A stretch of 64,000 nucleotides of DNA from positions 11,948,183 through 12,012,182 of the forward strand of contig NC_045148.1 in NCBI RefSeq assembly GCF_008831285.2, in the 5' to 3' direction. Position numbers and translations under genes: made by a program. The notes beneath the pieces were generated by a model. It had not been told where the DNA came from, made no database searches, and saw nothing but the letters and a program-made list of their open reading frames with translations. Each line of letters opens with the position of its first letter. Position 1 is the stretch's first letter. Below are positions 24,401 to 31,695 of the stretch, piece by piece. This DNA is from Nymphaea colorata. Taxonomy: Eukaryota > Streptophyta > Magnoliopsida > Nymphaeales > Nymphaeaceae.

Positions 24401-27400
24401 TTATGAAAATGAAGTATATGACTCTTACATAGTTTGCAACTAAAACATTTTTTGTCATAGGAATCAAAAGATAGACTGGATTTTGAATGAGATTATCTTA
24501 TGCTATTTTTTCCAAAAACCCACAACTACAATGTCCCATACGACCATGCCATAAATTTGGCTTATGACATTTGATTGAAGACAGCTAGAACTTGGAATTT
24601 GTGAAGGTGCTTTGGAAGGAAAGCATGTCAATTGCGTTGGACTTGAAGAGGGCTGTAAGAAATAAGGACTTTCCTTGAAGACATACATATTTTCTTGTCG
24701 TTCCCCTTTAGGGAATGTTTCTTCGTTAGAAGATCCTTGGCATACACAAAGGAAGAAGTAAATTCAATAGATGAGTTTGTATCATCTACAAGTTTAGAAA
24801 TGGAAATAATATTCTTTTTAATATTTGAAGCAAAGATAACATTTGACAAATATAGTGGAAATGGTGATGTTGGAAGAGAAATTTGTGCATTCCCAACATG
24901 TGTGATAAGATGAAAACTTCTGTCACCTGTAACTATATTACTTTTACCAGAATAAGAAAAAAGGTAATGTAACTTACCAGCATTTCCGGTTGCATGAGTA
25001 GTAGCACTTGAATCTCATTTGCCTTGATCATTTTGTTTCATCATCATCTTGGAGAGAGCAGTCACTAATATTTGTTGCACATCGGCTCGTGGGAGTTTGA
25101 CATTCTATTCAACTTCAGGTTTATTGCCTTTGTTTTTGTGGGTTGAACCAGCAATTTGCTTTGATGTGACCCTTCTTGTTACATTGGAAACACGTTTTCA
25201 CCTTTTCTTTATTGTATTGGTCTGAAATCTTCCTGTAACACTCAGTGTTGGCAGAATACCTCGGCCATTTTGTCCTATGCCCACGGTTCATGTCTCTTTG
25301 ATGAGCCCCATTTCCTTTTCCATGACCTGCAGCAGCTTCAATAACTAAAGCATTGGGAGCATTACCTTGGCTTGTTCCTCCTATCAGTTGTTTCATTTTC
25401 ATTTCATGTTGAAGCAGCTTGCCCTGAAGTTCATTGAAGGTGGGCAAGATAGGCAAAACTTCAAGAGCAGTAGTGAAGGCATAAAAATTTGGTCCAAGAC
25501 CGCTAAGAGTTTGCTGGACTTTTTCTTCGTTGGAAACAAGGTATATAGCAACTCTCAACTGGTCAGCTATCCCTTTAACATGACCCAAATATTCTATAAT
25601 CGACATTGACCCTTTGTTGAGATTCTGAAATTCCTTCTTCAAATATATTATATGTGCCTATGAAATCTGAGAATAGGTTTCGGTGAGTCTAACCCATAAC
25701 TATCTTGCTGTACAGTCATCAGAAAGAGAAATCAACACTTCTTGAGAGAGCGTTGATGTGATATATGCAACAAGACTTTGATCTCGTTTCATCCGTGTTA
25801 TAAATTGAAGACTACAAATTTCTTGAGTGGAAATTGTCTCCCCTCTCTCATTCTCAATCTCTTGTTGAATGAACTATGGTGGGATTGGAATGGAACCATC
25901 AAGATGCCCGTATAGATCTTGACTCCTTATGGAAGGAGTGATCTGCCTTTTCCAAGTAAGGTAGTTGGAGTGGTTCAGTTTTTCAGAAATAAGGTGTCGT
26001 AAAAAGTTGGATGACATACCGTCTTGGGAGAGAATATCTATGATAATTTATATACCTATCAACGTAGATATATACTATGTACTAACAGAAATATAAGAAT
26101 GTTGTCAAGATAGATGAAGGATTAGGAGTAGAATGTTAGAAGGGGTATAAGAGAAAACCAACCAGGAGATTTCAAGTCTAGTCAAACATTCTCTTTGGTA
26201 GAACCAGCCAAACCTTGCTCTGATACCATGTACGATTTTGGGTATCAAACTATAACCCACGATCAGTTTCAGCAAAGGAAAGGTTAAGAGAGGGAACAAG
26301 AAAAGAGAAATGAGAAAGGGAGGTGAGTCGCTACATTCTCACGCAGCCCATTTATATAATGATTCCTCTACAATAATCTAGAATGAAATAATCACAATAA
26401 TCTAGAGTCTAGAGTGAAACAACACAATAATCTAGAGTCTAAAATAAAACAATTAGAAAAATTACAATCATAACCCTGCCTAGATAAATGTGATCAGACA
26501 TAGTTAGACGTGTTGGATTTGGATCAGATTAGATCCAACAACTTATCAAAGGGCCTTGTGTTTTCAAGAGGATTTATGTAGGGAAAAAAACTCAAGCCCT
26601 AATTTTTGGACAAAAAAGGACTGGAGTCTTTTTTTTTTATGGATACAGTCACAAGTACTTTGACCGTACCCAATACCCATTGACTCGTACTTGACCCCTG
26701 TTTGGGGCCATATCGGTAGCCATACTGGTATCGTACCCAACCGATACAGGTACTATGCCTGAACTGCAATACCCAAGTGACTTTGTGTGAGAGCAATATT
26801 ACAAACCATGATCCACAATTTAAGATATAGAAAAAAGATTGAGATTTAATTCAACAATACATCTAATAATTGGTAATTTGAAAATCTTTGAATTTTTTAC
26901 CTCCTTTTCAAGATGTTCAATTTTAAACAAGTGGTTACTGCAGTAAAAACAACACTGGGATATGAACTCGTTTGCATATGGACAAACATGATTCAACTGG
27001 AGTCATTTAGACTGGGCTACTGAGTTTAAAAGCCAGGGAATTATATCTTGAGATGGGGTGGTTACTGCATTGATAGTTGGAGTATCTGGTTTGGAAAAAG
27101 GTTGAAGCACTTCTGTCTCTTGAGAAAGTGATGCTGCTCCCAATGGAGTTAGGCTCTTCCTCATCTTCCTTACATGAATAAGTATTTTTCTCTTATCTTC
27201 CTCACTTGAATTGATTGCTTAATGATGTTCATTTGGAAAGGGAATCCAGTTCTAGGTAATTAGATATTCACACAACTGTTTTTTTTTCTTTCTATGATAA
27301 TCTCTTGTATCTTGGAGATGCAAGAAATACCAGAAGTTATTTTTATATACTATTGGGGTATAGTAGGGACTATGTCACATAGATACGGGTACCGGTGCGG

Positions 27401-30400
27401 GTGCGGGTATTGACCATTTTCAAAAAACTTGGGTGCGGGGGTACGGCCGTATATATATAAACAATAAGAAATGCTTAGAAAATATGTATCAAAATAAAGA
27501 ATATACATCAATATAAACAAATAAATAACAGAAAATATATATCAATGGCTCTTGCAGTAGTTTGTTTAAGAAACCTATGAAAAACTTTAAACATATGGAC
27601 AACCAAGCAGCCCCGTAGTCAAATATGAACATCAATCGAATTTTCACATCCAAAGAATAGAAGAAAAAGTAAGGTGGAAAAAATTAAATCCTAATAAAAT
27701 TAAGCAGTTTGGATCTATAGGTACCCAAGTGTCAAAGTACCCATTTTGGGTACGGGTACGGCGACACGGGTACGTGGACCTTACTGAAGTACCCATGTGA
27801 CTTAGAGTAGAGAGCAGCAGCTACTGTAACAATAAAAGTTATATGGCTTCGGCAATTGTTAGAGGACATTGGTGTTCACTTGGAAAAACCTGCAAAATTG
27901 TGTCGTCATGAAAAGAGTTCAGTTATAACTGTATAAAGCTCAAAATCACACATTTTATGAGCGAACAAAGCATATGAAGATAAATTGTCTATTTTGTTAG
28001 AAAGGAATACTTGAAGAAGACAATTGATCTCCCTTGTGTGGCCTTGAAGTTTCAGATTGCATGCTTCACCAAGGCATTGTGTTCTCCTCATTCGAACTTC
28101 CGATTTTGAAAAACTTGGCAGTAGCACTTTAAGTTTAAGCTTGAGGGAGGGTATTAAGATATGTGTAGAAACTGTTAATATTTATCCATTTATATGATAT
28201 ATATATATATATATATAACACATGCATATGTACGTATAAATACATACATATCTTAATCATATTCATATGCATAAAGGGCTGAATCATGATATTCTCTTTT
28301 CTTATGTTTCTTTCATTTTCGAATTTCTATCTTGTATTTTTCATTTTCTTTTCCAGTCTGCAGCTGCACGAAACTCTTTTCTAGATCACTCGCTGGCTCA
28401 GTGCTGGCTTATCCTATATGTTGAGGACTGTTCTCTCTTCTATCTTATCTTTTTTTCTTCCTCTTATTCATTCAATAAAATTCTTTATTTTTAGTTTGTC
28501 ATACTGCATGTTGAGTGCACGTGTACTAAGTTCTTTTGAACCTTTTGGTGCTTTTGAGGTCTGACGCTCATTCTTATTTTCTCTTAAGGTCTTGGGGTTC
28601 GTTATTGACAGGTGCTTCTAATTTACATTAATATCCAATAGTATTACTCATAGTGGAGGGAATTGTTTTGCAAATGCATGATGGTCTTTATTCATTGTGT
28701 CATCTATTTGTTTGTTTTTGTTCAAGAAGAATGTTTGCTAACTGCATAACTGCAGATCGAGGGTGAGTTAGTACAATAATTAGAGAATGATAGATTACAA
28801 ATGTGACATATGGCAAATGAAATAAATCGTCTTTCTGTTGAAAGATATTCACTTACACTGAAGAGTATGTAGATTTGCTATCTTATGAGTTATGTCTGGA
28901 CACAGTTAGATGAAGTGGATATGGGCATGACATACGAGGAGTTATCATTATATGGACGGCTTAGAAAGATTTTCAGATGTGGCCCTGTGTCAATGTTTCA
29001 GGTTGGTTTCAGAATCTCAGATATTCAGAAATGGTCACCTTTTGTGTTCTACTATTTATATTGTCAGATAAAAATTTAGTTAAATTGTTATGGGATGAAA
29101 TGGTCTCTTGTTTTCTTTGTCCTTGCACATGTAGAAGAGCACATGTATTCTTCTGCAATCCTGCTTCATGCCAAATGTGAAGTCTTCCAGCTATTCGGGG
29201 TGTATTTGGGTCTCAAACATCTTCATAGATGTTTTTTGACTCTCTGAAGTGTCTATAGGCAAGTTTTTCTCGGACTTTTGAAATTAAAAAATCAGAAAAT
29301 TGTAAAGAACGTAAAGAATAAAATAAAAAATTATGAAATAAGTTTTCTGCTAATTTCATTATAAAATGTTGATAAAATTCAAGATAGTTTAAAAAGTCGA
29401 AGGCAATAAGAAAATGGAAAAAATGCACCAGAGTACTTATATATTTTCTCTGTGGGGAGATTCTGCAGCACTTTTGATATAATATATATATATTGGCAAT
29501 GTTTTGAAAAACTGCCACTTGGTAAGCATTTTATTCATTTTCAGCAATAATGTTGAAATGTTCTTATAGTAACATCGATATATGTGACTATAATCTCCAA
29601 GAGAGGGCCTGTATTGAAGCATCCTTGTAGCCTTAAAATGAAAGCAAGTCCAGAGCCTAGCTCTGTGGGAAAAACTTCTTCGATAGAAAACAGCTACCTT
29701 ATTTGCTTGTATAATAGGTTTTCGAAATGAAACAGGCGACTGTGCACTCTTGTGAAAACTTACCATCATGTCTGAAAAGGGAATGATGAACAATGTCAGA
29801 AAATGGAATCACCCAGAAGGAGCAAATATTTCTTTGATCCTTTTAAATTATTCATTGTAGTGGAGCTGTGCCCAATTCGGATTAGTAACTTCTCCTTTTA
29901 TGTTTCAGAACCTTGTCCATGTCTGGCATGGCAGGCTTACTTCTTCTGAGGTGGCAGCAAAGGTCAAGCACTTCTTTAAGTACTATTCAATGAATCGGCA
30001 TAAAATGACTGTTCTAACGCCATCATATCATGCTGAGGTATTGTTGTGATGTGGATTTGATTTAATTGTTGCTTGTGTCGTGCTATTATTTTGATACAGA
30101 CAGTATGACCAAGAGATTTGTCATTTTCAGCATGCCGTGGGTTGTTTTCAAATTCATTCAACCTAATGATTTTCTAGCTATATTCAAGATTTTGTCTGTT
30201 ACGTTTTCGAAACTTTTGTGCTCAATAGAGAATGATTGACTTTCTGCAGAGTTATTCACCAGAAGATAATAGGTTTGACCTTCGCCAGTTCTTATACAAC
30301 ACGAGATGGCCTTACCAGTTCCACAAGATTGATGAACTCGTGCAGAAAAGTGAAGCCTGTGGCATCCCTTTGGTCAAACCCAGTGAACCAACAGCATTGG

Positions 30401-30474
30401 AAACATCCAAGGTCCATGCAGGTGGAATGGGTGTTATAGCTGCTAACGCTGGGAACCCAAGCACCGGCTTGTGA
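6296..30474 (+). CDS. glutamine-dependent NAD+ synthetase, 3' five exons (partial gene)
   Basis: Join of 6296-6472, 6599-6766, 28906-29001, 29909-30037 and 30250-30474; the exons stay in frame across all junctions, total 264 codons plus TGA. The enzyme makes NAD+ from deamido-NAD (nicotinic acid adenine dinucleotide), ATP and glutamine in the cytosol, the last step of NAD synthesis. Visible family blocks are [125 protein letters not shown] and [19 protein letters not shown]. The C-terminus ends [11 protein letters not shown], as plant enzymes do. The N-terminal nitrilase (glutaminase) domain and the SGG-type ATP loop must lie left of the window. No stop or frameshift is seen in the exons. The 22.1-kb intron 6767-28905 holds nested transposons. 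Recognition is from memory of the plant family, and is strong. Confidence 0.95.
6599..6766 (+). CDS. NAD synthetase exon (YDCSSAD...RANYSQ)
   Basis: Acceptor TTTTGTGCAG and donor CAG|GTCCTT flank 56 codons in phase 0. It contains [13 protein letters not shown] and APPTAELEP. Its donor opens the 22.1-kb intron. Confidence 0.94.
6767..8289. other. left part of the giant intron; diverged ~105-bp duplication
   Basis: A weak direct duplication is visible: 7085-7189 and 7194-7296 both run CAGTAAC/GTTACTGTTTT, CTTTACA..TTTGG, TACCTT.CTNTGTRTA, ATTNTGTAACARTCTC, CAATAAG. No gene or transposon end is recognised in the rest. Confidence 0.5.
8290..8357 (+). pseudogene. U6 snRNA relic, 3' half missing
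   Basis: GACATCCGATAAAATTGGAA, then CGATATAGAGAAGATTAGCA and TGGCACCTGCGCAAAGAT, match the central U6 snRNA with only a few changes (about three in 58 bases). The 5' stem is degraded (GTCATTTAGAGACATCC). Homology stops exactly where a Copia LTR begins (TGTAATATT at 8358). No upstream sequence element or TATA box of a plant U6 promoter is seen before it, so this is probably a retro-copied or dead gene. Confidence 0.88.
8358..8612 (-). repeat. Copia B1 3' LTR
   Basis: It begins TGTAATATTTTG and ends CATATCTTAACA, immediately followed by the polypurine tract GACCCCTCAAG (minus strand CTTGAGGGGTC, 8613-8623). The layout matches the 3' LTR and tract of Copia B2 at 59541-59841. Confidence 0.75.
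8651..8864 (+). repeat. Copia A 5' LTR
   Basis: TGTTGAATAATATTTGTG ... GCTGCACGCAACA, 214 bp, with a CT-microsatellite near its end. It is nearly identical to 12775-12988. Confidence 0.95.
8865..8876 (+). other. primer binding site (initiator tRNA-Met type)
   Basis: TGGTATCAGAGC directly follows the LTR, the standard Copia primer site complementary to the 3' part of initiator tRNA-Met. Confidence 0.9.
9050..9575 (+). repeat. Copia A leader with short tandem repeats
   Basis: The untranslated leader holds several repeat types. One is about three GGATG.CGCAGGTGTCTCCTT-like units (9058-9200). Another is a 28-bp duplicate TTTTCTGTCAGCCGTGGATC (about 9238 and 9267). A third is four units of CTACGTACGTTATAGTCTCT with TTCCTGCTGCATATA (9350-9560). 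Nothing indicates coding. Confidence 0.8.
9594..10820 (+). CDS. Copia A gag and protease N-terminal part
   Basis: 408 codons. The capsid-type region (UBN2/DUF4219-like) has [25 protein letters not shown] and [21 protein letters not shown] glycine/arginine-rich basic stretch precedes a CCHC zinc knuckle [19 protein letters not shown]. The protease starts near residue 370 with [10 protein letters not shown]; the expected D-S-G active-site triad reads D-S-R. The frame ends early at LANGKLSRC through a frameshift into the pre-integrase frame. The start ATG at 9594 lies just after the leader repeats. Confidence 0.9.
   Translation: MELGQQSNMGDSPRIESYTEYKVVGNPFFYGSTVKLDGHNYEIWSQMFMMSVVGHRKDHIIEEDEPSVKTGKYTTWKEDNSIVMSWIMNSVQTDIAPTLAYYTTAKHMWTFLRQTYSHNKNVSKILQVEEELLKLQQGELELSQYFASVKVAYERLKVLRPPCQACYKTHFEQTMVAKFLAGLSPKYEVAKVQMLTGAEIPDLAEAYNRLSRLVVSLSQSQSESPSVALAMSGGRGQATRGRGSGRGVGGRGRFQCTFCGKLGHLEDRCWDKHGRPSSTSHGRGSSTSGGRGTFSSQILVGSARAATPLGETPSSMNSENSTVTMSKAEYDQLMAQLSLPTTMSTASSSVMVDSSLSVASTSHEPGTMRIIDSRASKHFCSQPHVFTSLHRFPQPQHVRLANGKLSRC
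10780..11226 (+). pseudogene. Copia A protease end and pre-integrase zinc domain
   Basis: In another frame the protein resumes with [20 protein letters not shown], then [12 protein letters not shown], and the HHCC pre-integrase segment [17 protein letters not shown] and [17 protein letters not shown]. Where the integrase core (DVWGP onward) should follow, the sequence jumps to the RT region at about 11205, so the integrase catalytic domain has been deleted. Confidence 0.88.
11208..12767 (+). pseudogene. Copia A reverse transcriptase and RNase H
   Basis: The RT starts with [40 protein letters not shown] and [17 protein letters not shown], and includes [34 protein letters not shown] and the catalytic [15 protein letters not shown] follows GECE at 11850. 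The region resumes with [17 protein letters not shown], RNase [18 protein letters not shown] and [18 protein letters not shown], another stop near 12471, then [20 protein letters not shown] and [12 protein letters not shown]. It ends INIYAPA just before the polypurine tract. It is non-functional through the stops. Confidence 0.92.
12762..12774 (+). other. Copia A polypurine tract
   Basis: GCTTGAGGGGGAG directly precedes the 3' LTR, the usual plus-strand priming site. Confidence 0.85.
12775..12988 (+). repeat. Copia A 3' LTR
   Basis: 214 bp, TGTTGAATAA ... CACGCAACA. It differs from the 5' LTR at seven positions counted by eye. Followed by the CACTT target duplication. Confidence 0.95.
13025..15997 (-). 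mobile_element. ~3-kb TG/CA repeat, copy 2, with TSD TTATG
   Basis: TGTCACACCCCGACC ... CGAGCGTTACA, 2973 bp, flanked by a perfect TTATG duplication (13020-13024 and 15998-16002), inside Copia B1. No protein domain is present. Minus-strand splice-like signals are AG|GTAAG (15771-15775), TTTGCAG|GTA (14639-14640), CAG|GTATG (14559-14563) and TTTTTCAG|GTT (13355-13356). The direct target duplication and TG/CA ends indicate retroviral-type integration, so it is best read as a solo LTR. Confidence 0.88.
15998..17465 (-). pseudogene. Copia B1 RNase H and reverse transcriptase (minus)
   Basis: Minus-strand pieces read, from the right: [115 protein letters not shown] and [20 protein letters not shown]. 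Frameshifts at about 16500, 16820 and 17060 break it. The domain order matches Copia B2. The C-terminal RNase H end continues left across the solo LTR to 12994-13024 and 8627-8650. Confidence 0.9.
18076..18527. mobile_element. hAT-type MITE M2
   Basis: CTAAATCACATGGGTAC ... GTACCTATGTGACATAG, 452 bp with inverted ends. The flanks are CATTTGAT (18068-18075) and CATCTTAT (18528-18535), six of eight identical. It interrupts solo LTR copy 3. It is nearly the reverse complement of M3 (27370-27805) over its whole length, with GTACCC repeats at both ends and an AT-rich core. Confidence 0.85.
19505..20480. repeat. 489-bp tandem duplication inside solo LTR copy 3
   Basis: GACTGGCTAGCTCATGAGGT starts at 19505 and again at 19994. 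Both units carry CACGAGTGCACCCACAC, CCAATTGCCTCCACACGAG, the GAGTAGNCTCGATCC block and TAGTTATCAATTCTA. Copies 1, 2 and 4 have one unit only. Confidence 0.85.
21565..22630 (-). pseudogene. Copia B1 integrase (minus)
   Basis: A 338-codon open stretch covers most of it. It contains [16 protein letters not shown] with [12 protein letters not shown] (HHCC zinc domain). The catalytic core has [50 protein letters not shown] and [14 protein letters not shown]. Near 22600 it reads [15 protein letters not shown]; upstream of that the homology to B2 is lost. Confidence 0.88.
22679..23790 (-). pseudogene. family-A-like Copia fragment A2 (minus)
   Basis: On the minus strand, gag [20 protein letters not shown] and zinc knuckle [19 protein letters not shown] match Copia A. 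Then come protease [18 protein letters not shown] (intact D-S-G), [19 protein letters not shown], and integrase pieces [18 protein letters not shown] and [18 protein letters not shown]. The pre-integrase segment is short, with frameshifts. Both ends are ragged joins to other Copia DNA; no LTR is seen. Confidence 0.85.
25121..25860 (-). pseudogene. Copia C gag
   Basis: A 173-codon frame contains [58 protein letters not shown] and a CCHC zinc knuckle. An upstream segment ([18 protein letters not shown] then a stop) shows that the N-terminal part extends to the right. It resembles the gag of Copia B2 (VQQALSGLRTEFDIFCTALE). Confidence 0.85.
26217..26228 (-). other. Copia C primer binding site
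   Basis: The minus strand reads TGGTATCAGAGC, next to the LTR end. Confidence 0.88.
26229..26540 (-). repeat. Copia C 5' LTR
   Basis: On the minus strand it begins TGTTGGATCTAATCTGATCC and ends AAATCGTACA just before the primer site, 312 bp. No partner LTR is in the window. Confidence 0.8.
26541..27369. other. intron sequence with a degenerate GTACC-rich patch
   Basis: 26640-26790 has many GTACC/GATACNG motifs and AAGTGACTTTGTGTG, reminiscent of the M1-M3 MITEs, but no clean ends or duplication were found. The remainder shows nothing recognisable. Confidence 0.4.
27370..27805. mobile_element. hAT-type MITE M3
   Basis: CTATGTCACATAGATACGGG ... GTACCCATGTGACTTAG, 436 bp. The flanks are AGTAGGGA (27362-27369) and AGTAGAGA (27806-27813), seven of eight identical. 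It is the inverse-orientation near-identical partner of M2. It abuts a Copia RNase H relic on its right. Confidence 0.87.
27806..28155 (+). pseudogene. Copia RNase H tail and polypurine tract, relic F
   Basis: Broken frames give [44 protein letters not shown] and a degenerate end. AAGCTTGAGGGAGGGTA (28136-28152) looks like a polypurine tract. An LTR may follow to about 28505 (AT microsatellite, AATAAAATTC motif), but its ends are unclear. This family differs from A to E. Confidence 0.6.
28156..28905. other. possible LTR remnant and right end of the giant intron
   Basis: A (TA)n run lies at about 28196-28217. T-rich sequence with TTCATTCAATAAAATTC (about 28465) could be the LTR of relic F. 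Nothing else is recognised up to the acceptor at 28905. Confidence 0.35.
28906..29001 (+). CDS. NAD synthetase exon (LDEVDMG...PVSMFQ)
   Basis: Acceptor GGACACAG and donor CAG|GTTGGT flank 32 codons. It continues the protein directly from NYSQ at 6766, which shows that the two sides of the large intron belong to one gene. Confidence 0.94.
29909..30037 (+). CDS. NAD synthetase exon (NLVHVWH...SYHAE)
   Basis: Acceptor TATGTTTCAG and donor GAG|GTATTG flank 43 codons ending [10 protein letters not shown]. The preceding intron is 907 bp (29002-29908) and holds nothing recognisable. Confidence 0.94.
30250..30474 (+). CDS. NAD synthetase last exon and stop
   Basis: Acceptor TTTCTGCAG precedes [17 protein letters not shown]. 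The exon is 74 codons plus TGA at 30472-30474, ending NAGNPSTGL. The preceding intron is 212 bp. Confidence 0.94.
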   Translation, partial: SYSPEDNRFDLRQFLYNTRWPYQFHKIDELVQKSEACGIPLVKPSEPTALETSKVHAGGMGVIAANAGNPSTGL

Positions 30475-31079
30475 TTGTTGCAATTTGGAGGGCTTTCAAT
30501 GCCCCGCTTTAGTGTTAAATCTCAGAGAATAATTCATGCTCTTATAGAATATCTTGACTTAAATATTTCTGTGTACTTTCTCAATAAGGGTGTGATGAGA
30601 TGTCCCTCACTTGGGAGGCAGTTGGAAAATTGGATTCTGCTTCCGTATCTTAAATTGATACCTAGGAAACACATCCTAAAGGAATTTAGCCCCTCTCATT
30701 CTAGGTCCATTGTATTTTCACCTGATGCATGATGTAAAAGGGTGCCTTGGAGATGTACTCTCTCTCTCATACACACACACACGCACGCACGCACACACAC
30801 ACATGTTTGAGATTTCGTTGTGTTGAGACGGGCATACTCTAACTTTTTATAAGTTTATCTTCTTAAAACATATAGCGCCTTATTGGTGGATCAGGGCTTG
30901 TTTGACGGGCATAGTGTAAGTTTGATGACTCCATGTTGCTGCTTAGCTGGAAAGTTGGAAAAGTTGGTAGGCAGAACGGAGTTATGTAGGCCTGCACAAG
31001 GAGTCGAGCTAATTCAGGTTGGACTCCAACCCAGCTTGAAAAAACTTGACTCAAGCTTGACTTGTTTATAAACAAGTTT
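30475..31079 (+). other. NAD synthetase 3' untranslated/downstream region with CA repeat
   Basis: A (CA)n/(GCAC)n microsatellite lies at about 30766-30804. No clear polyadenylation signal could be fixed. No other feature is seen. Confidence 0.5.
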
Positions 31080-31350
31080 GACCTCGAGTTTAAATTTACA
31101 GTTGAAATGTTAAAAGAGTTGAGATTGAGTTGTAAGAACTGAATTAGGCTGGACTACGTAAAATCAGTTCATTGTAGTTGAATTAATTAAATGGGTTAAA
31201 TTAAACAAGTACACCTCGAGTTTAAATTTATAGTTTAAATGTTAAATGAGTCAGTTTCAGTTGTAAGAACTCGAACAGGTTAGACTATGTAAAATCAGTT
31301 CATCGTAGTTGAATTAATTAAATGGGTTAAACTAATTGATGAGTTAAATG
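31080..31350. repeat. ~130-bp tandem duplication
   Basis: Two units begin ACCTCGAGTTTAAATTTA (31081 and 31212). Both continue AAATGTTAAA, GTTGTAAGAACT, ACTAYGTAAAATCAGTTCAT and GTAGTTGAATTAATTAAATG. The preceding TTGACTTGTTTATAAACAAG palindrome and a similar patch at 51080-51250 mark a dispersed repeat. Confidence 0.75.
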
Positions 31351-31693
31351 AGTTAAAAGAAACTAATAGATTAACAGAAACGTGAGTTGAGCTTGACACT
31401 GAGCTTATTCTTTAGGACTCGAACTGTTCAAGTGGAGGTCTACCTTGAGTTTTTTGAGTTGAATCGAGGTGTGTCTCAACTTGGCTGGTTGCAGCCTTAG
31501 GGGCATGTAAAACAAAGTTGTAAACTATTCATGCACTTGGCTTCAGCCCTTTGAGAATAGTTCTACCAAAATTGACGAAGAATTTGAGGCCTCAGTGTGG
31601 GATGTCATCAGTTTGGGATCTCAGGTTAAGCTTATGAAGAATTTGAGGTCTCAGTAGTCTGGAATACAAAATACAGTACCTGAAAGAGGGATA
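31351..31693. other. no recognisable feature
   Basis: Intergenic sequence with GAGTTRAATGAGTTAAA-like echoes of the preceding repeat; no gene is seen. Confidence 0.4.
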
Positions 31694-31695
31694 TG

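Larger units (their letters stand above)
23791..26540 (-). mobile_element. Copia C, 5' half only (minus)
   Basis: It runs on the minus strand from a 5' LTR (26229-26540) and primer site (26217-26228) through gag to a broken integrase that ends at 23791. RT and RNase H are absent. Domains: gag at 25121-25860 with [38 protein letters not shown] at about 24800, and integrase [15 protein letters not shown] with [16 protein letters not shown] at 23965-24276. The left end carries a 44-bp duplication (23791-23834 and 23835-23878). Confidence 0.85.

Noticed and set aside
8358-26540. B1 and Copia C as one single element with LTRs at 8358-8612 and 26229-26540
   Set aside because: The two LTR sequences are unrelated and two different integrase regions lie between them, so at least two elements are involved.
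26640-26800. Fourth member of the CTAWRTCACAT MITE family
   Set aside because: GTACC-rich words are present, but no paired ends or 8-bp flanking duplication could be found.
29213-29793. Minus-strand open frames in the NAD synthetase intron 29002-29908
   Set aside because: No family resemblance, AT-rich intron composition, antisense to a well-defined intron.
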